This document shows positions 59,088-64,000 of a DNA stretch of 64,000 nt, one piece after another. Below the pieces are notes generated by a model. That model was not told the DNA's origin and did no database searches. It saw only the letters and a list, made by a program, of their open reading frames with translations. Source of the DNA: Pseudomonadota bacterium (GTDB lineage Bacteria > Myxococcota > Myxococcia > Myxococcales > Myxococcaceae); contig JAFAFL010000137.1 of the NCBI GenBank assembly GCA_023423535.1, positions 434,001-498,000 on the forward strand. Direction: 5' to 3'. The translations under genes were made by a program, and so were the position numbers. Each line of letters begins with the position of its first letter. The stretch's first letter is position 1.

Positions 59088-61280
59088 TTAGAACGCCACG
59101 CCCTCCGCCCTCGGCTCCGGAATGGTCAGCGGCATGTACGCGACCTTCTCCGGCGCCTCGTAGAGCGACTGGTAGAGGTGGTAGTCGCCCATCACGGTCT
59201 TCACGTAGCCGCGGGTCTCCTTGAAGGGGATGAGCTCCACGAAGAGGTCGAGCGGCAGGGAGCCGTTCGTCTTCACCCAGCCCATCACCGCGTTGGGCCC
59301 GGCGTTGTAGGCGGCGGCGACCAGCGCGGGATGGCCGAACCGCTCCTTCAGCTTCCCGAGGTACCAGGCGCCGTACCGGATGTTCACCTCGGGCGAATAC
59401 AAAGCGTCCGGCGCCGGCGGCGTCTCTCCGAGCTGACGGGCGATCTCGCGAGCGGTGGGCGGGATGACCTGCATCAGCCCTCGCGCATCGGCTCCGGAGG
59501 TGACCTCCGGCCGGAACGCGCTCTCCCTCCGCATGATCGACCACACCAGCCAGCGTGGAACGGAAGACGCGGACGCCTCGCGCTCCACCGCATGCCGGTA
59601 GGCGAGGGGATACATGAGCGACACCGCCTCGGGCCGCTTCTCCGCCAGCGCCGCGCCCCACAGGTTCCGCACCGCGAGCTTGTACGCGTGCCCGTACGCG
59701 CCGATCCCTGCCAGCGCGTGTCCCCATCTCACCGAAGGGTCCACGCCCTTCACGCCGGACAGCCGGGTCTCGACCTCGAGGTGCGCGTCCCGGAACAGGC
59801 CTACGGACGAGAGACGCTGCGCGACGGCCAGCTCCGCGGGCACCGCCACGTCCTCCCGCGCGCGAGGCCGCTCCTCCGGACCGAACGCCACCGGCACCGG
59901 CGCGCCCAGCTCACCGAGCCGCACGCCCGCCAGCGCACCGTAGAAGGTCTGCCCGTGCAGCTGCGCGACCTGCGAATACGCCGCCACGTTGTCCTGCGCC
60001 TTCGCCCCGCCGAGCTGTCCCGATCGGGCGCTCCAGTACCGCGCCTGCGGTACCAGCGCCGAACGTCCATGCTTCTGCACGAGGTCCCCGAGCACGGTGC
60101 GCGCGCCCTGCCACTGCTCGGCGCGAAGGTGCGACAGCGCGCGGAACCAGAGGACCTCGTCTAGGCGGCCGGAGGTGGGGAAGCGCTCGCCGAACAGGAT
60201 GAACGTGTCCACCGCCTCCTTCGTCTCCCCCTGCTGCAGCGCGATCCAGCCGGCGAGGTAGAGCGCGTCCTCGGCCGGCCGCTCCTGGCCGAACTCGTCC
60301 GCCACCGCCCGCATCAGCGCCTTCGCCCTCGGCCTGTCGCCGGCCCTGAGCGCACGTCGCGCCCGCGTCATGGCGGCATCCGCGGCGATCGCCTTCGGGC
60401 CCTTCATCGCCCGCCCGACCGCCTCGTCGCCCTTCGCGTCGTCACCCAGCGCGTAGTGCGCCTGCGCCTGGACGAGCGCGAGCACCGGCGCCTTCGCCGC
60501 GCCCTTGAACTCCTTCAGCGCGCCGAGCGACTCCAGCTCCGCCAGCGCCTCCTTCGCGCGACCCGCGTCGAGCAGCGCCCGCGCGCGTCCGAGCCGCTGC
60601 TCTCCCGTCGGCCGCCACGCAGGCTTCAGCTTCCCCAGCTCCGCCCACGCCTCTTCGCCCAGCGGATGCGCCGGATGGCGCAGCGCGAGCAGCACCCGGT
60701 CCGCCTGCGCGTCGGCCTTCTTTCCCGCGGCGAGACGAGCCCGAAGGCGGAGGTGCAGGAGCTCCGGCGTCTGCGCCCGAGCGGTCTGCTCGATGATCGG
60801 CAGCGCCGCCCTGGCGTCACCGCTCTGCAGCAGCGCCTCGCCGTACCTCGCCCGCGCGCGCGAGGAGAGGGAAGGGGGCCCGCGCTTCTGCGCCTCGGCG
60901 AAGGCCACCGCCGCCTCAGCGTACCGGCGCGAGTAGAAGAGCGCCTGGCCCCGGTAGAAGGCGTGCCAGGCCTCGAGGCCGGCCGGCGCCGGCGCCTGGT
61001 CGAGCACCCGGAGCGCCTCTCCCGCGTCGCCCTCGCTGAGGGTGAGAAAGCCCTCCAGCAGCGTCAGCTCCGGAAGCCTCGCGCAGGCGGGCGTCGCACT
61101 CGCACAGGCGGCGCGTTCGGCGGTGGCGAGGCTTCGGGCGTCAGGCGCGTGCAGCCGGACGGCCTCGCGGAGCTTGTCGCCCTGGGCCCATGTCGAAAGG
61201 GGAACAGTCAGACCGAAAAGCACTACCCCCAGCGCGCAGGTCCGCCTCCACCCCATCCGCCCGCTCTCACTCTGGCGCAT
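59088..61280 (-). CDS. slt: Soluble lytic murein transglycosylase, Slt70-like
   Basis: 730 residues from ATG 61280, chosen because GGAGGGG precedes it by five bases. Signal peptide 1-32. Residues 40-560 are TPR-like helical superhelix. The SLT domain (about 575-700) has catalytic Glu586 in MRRESAFRP, then GADARGLMQVIPPTA and AAYNAGPNAVMGW. It cleaves peptidoglycan glycan strands, giving anhydro-muropeptides, in the periplasm. The 288 bases between this start and the next gene (61281-61568) hold scattered TTGAC boxes but no convincing promoter. Confidence 0.93.
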   Translation of the reverse strand: MRQSESGRMGWRRTCALGVVLFGLTVPLSTWAQGDKLREAVRLHAPDARSLATAERAACASATPACARLPELTLLEGFLTLSEGDAGEALRVLDQAPAPAGLEAWHAFYRGQALFYSRRYAEAAVAFAEAQKRGPPSLSSRARARYGEALLQSGDARAALPIIEQTARAQTPELLHLRLRARLAAGKKADAQADRVLLALRHPAHPLGEEAWAELGKLKPAWRPTGEQRLGRARALLDAGRAKEALAELESLGALKEFKGAAKAPVLALVQAQAHYALGDDAKGDEAVGRAMKGPKAIAADAAMTRARRALRAGDRPRAKALMRAVADEFGQERPAEDALYLAGWIALQQGETKEAVDTFILFGERFPTSGRLDEVLWFRALSHLRAEQWQGARTVLGDLVQKHGRSALVPQARYWSARSGQLGGAKAQDNVAAYSQVAQLHGQTFYGALAGVRLGELGAPVPVAFGPEERPRAREDVAVPAELAVAQRLSSVGLFRDAHLEVETRLSGVKGVDPSVRWGHALAGIGAYGHAYKLAVRNLWGAALAEKRPEAVSLMYPLAYRHAVEREASASSVPRWLVWSIMRRESAFRPEVTSGADARGLMQVIPPTAREIARQLGETPPAPDALYSPEVNIRYGAWYLGKLKERFGHPALVAAAYNAGPNAVMGWVKTNGSLPLDLFVELIPFKETRGYVKTVMGDYHLYQSLYEAPEKVAYMPLTIPEPRAEGVAF

Positions 61281-61568
61281 CCGCCCCTCCGTCACCTGAC
61301 GAACCATCAACTGTCCCCGGGGGCCGGTTTGACTCGCGAACGCGCCCCGCCCTAAACCACGCCGCGTCCGCACTCCATCCCCTCCAGTCGGCCTCTGCAG
61401 CATTCGCAGAGCGGTTTGGATCCATTAGCAGAAGCGATCAGGTGGGGTGGTGTCGGGTTGTGTTCAGCGGTTGACCGTCGGTAGTGTCCGCCCGCTTTCC
61501 GGCAACTTAGGAGAGCGAGTGGGTGTTCCCAGGCACGGGGGGGATGCATCCAAGGGAGGGCTGTGTCT

Positions 61569-61805
61569 ATGAAGCCGTGTCCAGCTGATCTGCCGCAGAC
61601 CATCAATCCCGAGGCTGGCCCGAAGAAGCCGGGCGTCGAAAGCCATCGGAATCTCAACTGCCACCACTACGACAACTGCCTCGACGAGGCGGTGCGCCGC
61701 GGCTGGCAGTCGTTCACCTGTGCGAAGTGCCCGCTCTACGCGCAGGCCGCCCCCCCGCAGGTGGGCATCGAGGCCTACGCCACCCAGCGTCGCGCGGTCA
61801 TCTAG
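61569..61805 (+). CDS. Small cysteine protein, predicted zinc-binding
   Basis: 78 residues from ATG 61569 with GGAGG at 61555-61559; GTG 61563 is an alternative. It has the pattern C-H-H-Y-D-N-C-L-D-E-A-V-R-R-G-W-Q-S-F-T-C-A-K-C-P, four Cys in two pairs, which I associate with small deltaproteobacterial/myxobacterial zinc proteins. Cytoplasmic, no membrane span. It ends convergently with the response regulator 13 bases away. Function unknown. Confidence 0.75.
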   Translation: MKPCPADLPQTINPEAGPKKPGVESHRNLNCHHYDNCLDEAVRRGWQSFTCAKCPLYAQAAPPQVGIEAYATQRRAVI

Positions 61806-61818
61806 GCGTCACCGGGCC

Positions 61819-62883
61819 TCAGGCGCTGAGGGTCACCACCCCGCGCCGGACCAGATCCTTCAGCGTCTCCTCGACCTCCAGCGGGGACGCCGACGCGCGG
61901 GCGATGATCTCCCGAGGCGGCAGGCGCTCCTCGCAGATGAGGCGCGCCGTCTCCAGCCACCCGGCAGGGCCAATCTGCGTGTAGAGCGCATAGAGGTCCG
62001 GGTTCACGTCGATCCGGGTGGCGTGGACCATGAGGCTCTCGCGGACCCGGCCCTGGTTCGTCGAGAGGACCTCGATCGCGTGGGCGATGAGCGCCTCCGC
62101 ATCGCGCTGAAGGTTCGGCTCCACGCTCACCGCCTGCGGAACGAAGCGCCCCTGCACGCCGCGCGAGGCGATGAAGGCGGTGAAGGCCTTTTCCCGCTCC
62201 GCCACGTGCCGGCCGGACTGGGCCACCGCGTGCACCGGTTGTCCGCCGCTGAAGGTGAGCCGGTAGCCCGCCCAGTCGTCCGCGCCCTCGAGGATCCCCG
62301 TCAGCCGCAGCGCCGCGCACTGCCGGACCACCCACTGCGGCCCGAGCGCGCCCACCGGAATCGCCACCGGACCCCTCGATGAGAGCGCGACCTTCGCCTG
62401 CCGCCGCGGCTCGAGCAGCGAGCGCACGTGCGCCGCCAGCGCCTCCAGTCGCGTGCTCTTCGACAGGTAGGCTTGGGCGCCCGCGTCCAGTGCCCGGAGG
62501 CTCTCGCGGTAGTCGTCGTGCGCCGAGAGGAAGGCGACCGGCAACTCGCGGGTGCGGTAGTCGTCGCGCAGCACGCGCAGGAGCCCCCAGCCGTCGAGCC
62601 TCGGCATGTTGAGGTCCGCCACCACCGCCTCGAAGGGCGCGGCGAGCGCGGCCTGGTAGCCCTCCATGCCGTCCTCCGCCACCGTCACGTCGAAGCCGTG
62701 CTTGCGGAAGAGGATGCCCAGCATCCGGGCCAGGGCCTCGTCGTCGTCCACGAGGAGGATGGGCTGCCGCGCGCGCAGGCCGACCGGGACCTCGATCTCG
62801 CCGGTGACGATGTCGCCCATCTCGAGGGTGACCACCACCTCGTCTCCGTCCTCGCCCGCTCCGCCGTCGTCTCGTCCCGTCAT
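61819..62883 (-). CDS. Response regulator with DUF4388/PATAN-like output domain
   Basis: 354 residues from ATG 62883 with AGGGG six bases upstream; GTG 62889 is an alternative. An acidic N-terminal 35 residues precede the receiver: Asp46/Asp47, phosphoacceptor Asp90 in VVADLNMPRLDGWG, and Lys in AYLSKST. The C-terminal part (ALGPQWVVRQCAALRLTGILEG..WAGYRLTFSGGQPVHAVAQ..AFTAFIASRGVQGRFVPQ) resembles DUF4388. No DNA-binding domain, so it acts by protein contact. The CAP-domain gene lies 30 bases upstream on the same strand. No histidine kinase is nearby. Confidence 0.85.
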   Translation of the reverse strand: MTGRDDGGAGEDGDEVVVTLEMGDIVTGEIEVPVGLRARQPILLVDDDEALARMLGILFRKHGFDVTVAEDGMEGYQAALAAPFEAVVADLNMPRLDGWGLLRVLRDDYRTRELPVAFLSAHDDYRESLRALDAGAQAYLSKSTRLEALAAHVRSLLEPRRQAKVALSSRGPVAIPVGALGPQWVVRQCAALRLTGILEGADDWAGYRLTFSGGQPVHAVAQSGRHVAEREKAFTAFIASRGVQGRFVPQAVSVEPNLQRDAEALIAHAIEVLSTNQGRVRESLMVHATRIDVNPDLYALYTQIGPAGWLETARLICEERLPPREIIARASASPLEVEETLKDLVRRGVVTLSA

Positions 62884-62913
62884 GGTCACCCCTCGGCTCG
62901 TTGCGCCGACCCT

Positions 62914-64000
62914 TCAGTGTGGCGCCGCGTAGATCACCACGATCCAGTACTTGCCCGCGCCGTAACGCTTCGAGTCTCCCCGAGCCATCCCCACGCCGAC
63001 GAGCGCGTTCTCCTTCGCGCCGGTGGCTTTCGTCACCTGCACCAGGGAAGGGCTGTCGGCGACGAAGAAGTCGATCGACGCGCCCTTCACCTCGCTGAGC
63101 GCCTCGAACACGCGCTCGTGGAGGTTCGAGCCCGGCAGGTCCGCCCGGGGCTCCTCCGCCCGTAACGCCCTCCGCGCGTGGTCCGCCGCCAGCCGCTCCA
63201 GCTCCGCCACCCGTCGCAGCGACGAGAGCCCGCGGTCGCGCCGCCCCGCATCGAGCACCGCGTAGGCATCCGCGAGCGGGTCGCCGGTCTCCTGCAGCGG
63301 CTCGACGAAGATCTGGGTGAGCAGCACCCGACGGGAGCCCTCCGGTCCCTTCGCCTCCGCGAGCCCGATGCCCACCGCGGTCCACTTCGACTCGAGGATG
63401 TTCTTTCGGTGTCCGGGGCTGTGCTCGAGGCCGAAGTGCGCGGCCAGCGGACCGCCCGCCATCCCGAGGTTCTCGCCCGCGGTGCGGAAGCCGTAGCCCG
63501 CGTCGCGCAGCCGCTGACCGACCGCGCTGCCGTCCGGCGCCACGTGCGCGAAGAAGTTCTCCTTCGCCATCTGCGCGCTGTAGCCGTCCGCCACCGCCGT
63601 GACCTTCGGATCGAGCCTCACCGGCCTGAGCCCATGCGCGGCGCGCAGCGCGTTGATCCTCTCGAGGATCTCCTTTCGCGCCGCCTCCGGATTCGAGGGC
63701 TCCTCTCCCAGCGGCGCGTCCCTGCGCACCGGCCGCTCGCCCACGTCGGCGAAGAAGAGGGCGGTCACCTCCGGGCCCGAAGGCCCTCGCCCGAGCACCT
63801 CCACCGTGTGCCGGCCTTCGGTGCGCAGCGAGATGTCCGCGCAGAAGGCACCCTCCCTGCGGCGCTCCACCCGCGGCCGCACCACCCGGCCCGAAGGGAG
63901 CGTCACGTACACCTCCGGCTGACCGAACGGCGTCTCCAGCCGCCCGCAGAGCGCCCTCGGCGAAGAGGGCCCCTCCTGCGACCGCGCGAAGGGCTGCAGC
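62914..64000 (-). CDS. CAP (SCP/PR-1) domain protein, N-terminus outside window
   Basis: 362 codons are open to the window edge. A beta-rich N-terminal segment (YVTLPSGRVVRPRVER..VEVLGRGPSGPEVTALFFADVG) precedes a CAP domain: INALRAAHGLRPV, YSAQMAKENFFAHVAPDGSAVGQRLRDAGY, AGENLGMAGG, HSPGHRKNIL, VGIGLAEAKG. The CAP His and Glu residues are present. It is presumably exported; the signal is beyond base 64000. A C-terminal 100-residue extension follows the CAP fold. It is followed on the same strand by the response regulator. Confidence 0.88.
   Translation of the reverse strand, partial: LQPFARSQEGPSSPRALCGRLETPFGQPEVYVTLPSGRVVRPRVERRREGAFCADISLRTEGRHTVEVLGRGPSGPEVTALFFADVGERPVRRDAPLGEEPSNPEAARKEILERINALRAAHGLRPVRLDPKVTAVADGYSAQMAKENFFAHVAPDGSAVGQRLRDAGYGFRTAGENLGMAGGPLAAHFGLEHSPGHRKNILESKWTAVGIGLAEAKGPEGSRRVLLTQIFVEPLQETGDPLADAYAVLDAGRRDRGLSSLRRVAELERLAADHARRALRAEEPRADLPGSNLHERVFEALSEVKGASIDFFVADSPSLVQVTKATGAKENALVGVGMARGDSKRYGAGKYWIVVIYAAPH

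Noticed and set aside
61281..61568. TTGACT at 61329 and TTGACC at 61471 as promoters
   Set aside because: No matching -10 element at acceptable spacing on the strand of either neighbouring gene.

Overview
This is a gene-dense, very GC-rich window with pervasive third-position G/C and many GTG starts. The following all point to Myxococcota, most likely the Myxococcus/Corallococcus/Archangium side: a PilY1/minor-pilin/cytochrome operon, cysteine-module lipoproteins, many enhancer-binding proteins, DUF4388 response regulators and MJ0042 zinc-ribbon proteins. That placement rests on gene content and family knowledge, not on a search. I saw no rRNA, tRNA, CRISPR array, insertion sequence or prophage. 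No gap between genes exceeds 300 bases; the largest is 61281-61568.

Layout. 1-6909 (minus): 5'-proximal part of typA, then a three-gene unit of a PocR-type sigma-54 activator, an alpha/beta hydrolase and a secreted metallopeptidase / TolB-propeller / beta-barrel protein. A zinc-type CDF exporter diverges from it, and two inverted repeats lie in the shared upstream region. 8025-11469 (plus): an aldolase-like protein, rsmD, coaD and a class I aminotransferase. 11479-20897: a His-rich exported protein, two cysteine-module surface proteins, carB, a zinc-finger/Yip1-like membrane protein, an ACT-domain protein, greA and a tip-less Gre-like protein. 20928-23732: recG with a long N-terminal extension.

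23821-30978 is a compact iron-acquisition operon behind a strong Fur-box match. In order it encodes a TonB-dependent receptor that carries its own N-terminal TonB-C domain, a DUF4374/XusB-like lipoprotein, two small membrane proteins of DUF3325 and DUF3649 type, a PepSY membrane protein and an IroE-like siderophore esterase lipoprotein. The order receptor, propeller lipoprotein, PepSY matches the Bacteroides XusABC xenosiderophore system.

31704-39339 (minus) is a type IV pilus priming operon: pilX, a TfcP-like cytochrome c, pilY1, pilV, pilW, fimU. All five junctions are 4-nt stop/start overlaps. The last gene shares a palindromic CTAG double stop with the convergent pcm.

39497-43279 (plus): zinc-ribbon protein, threonine synthase, small membrane protein, thymidylate kinase with an altered P-loop, and a CinA N-terminal-type protein. 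43320-49964 (minus): a 1681-residue TPR protein and histidine ammonia-lyase. 50058-59073 (plus): aspartokinase, a ComEA-like HhH protein, a zinc-ribbon protein with repeated TQIFG motifs, a glycosyltransferase, an FHA protein with a degenerate sigma-54 activator core, psuG, a Sel1-type protein and a small exported protein. 59088-64000: lytic transglycosylase, a small CxxC protein, a response regulator with a DUF4388-type output, and the 3' part of a CAP-domain gene cut by the window end.

The most interesting items are the iron operon with its self-contained TonB-C/receptor fusion, the fully overlapped TfcP/PilY1 operon, the FHA/degenerate activator close to a TQIFG-repeat protein, and the metallopeptidase-propeller-barrel fusion.
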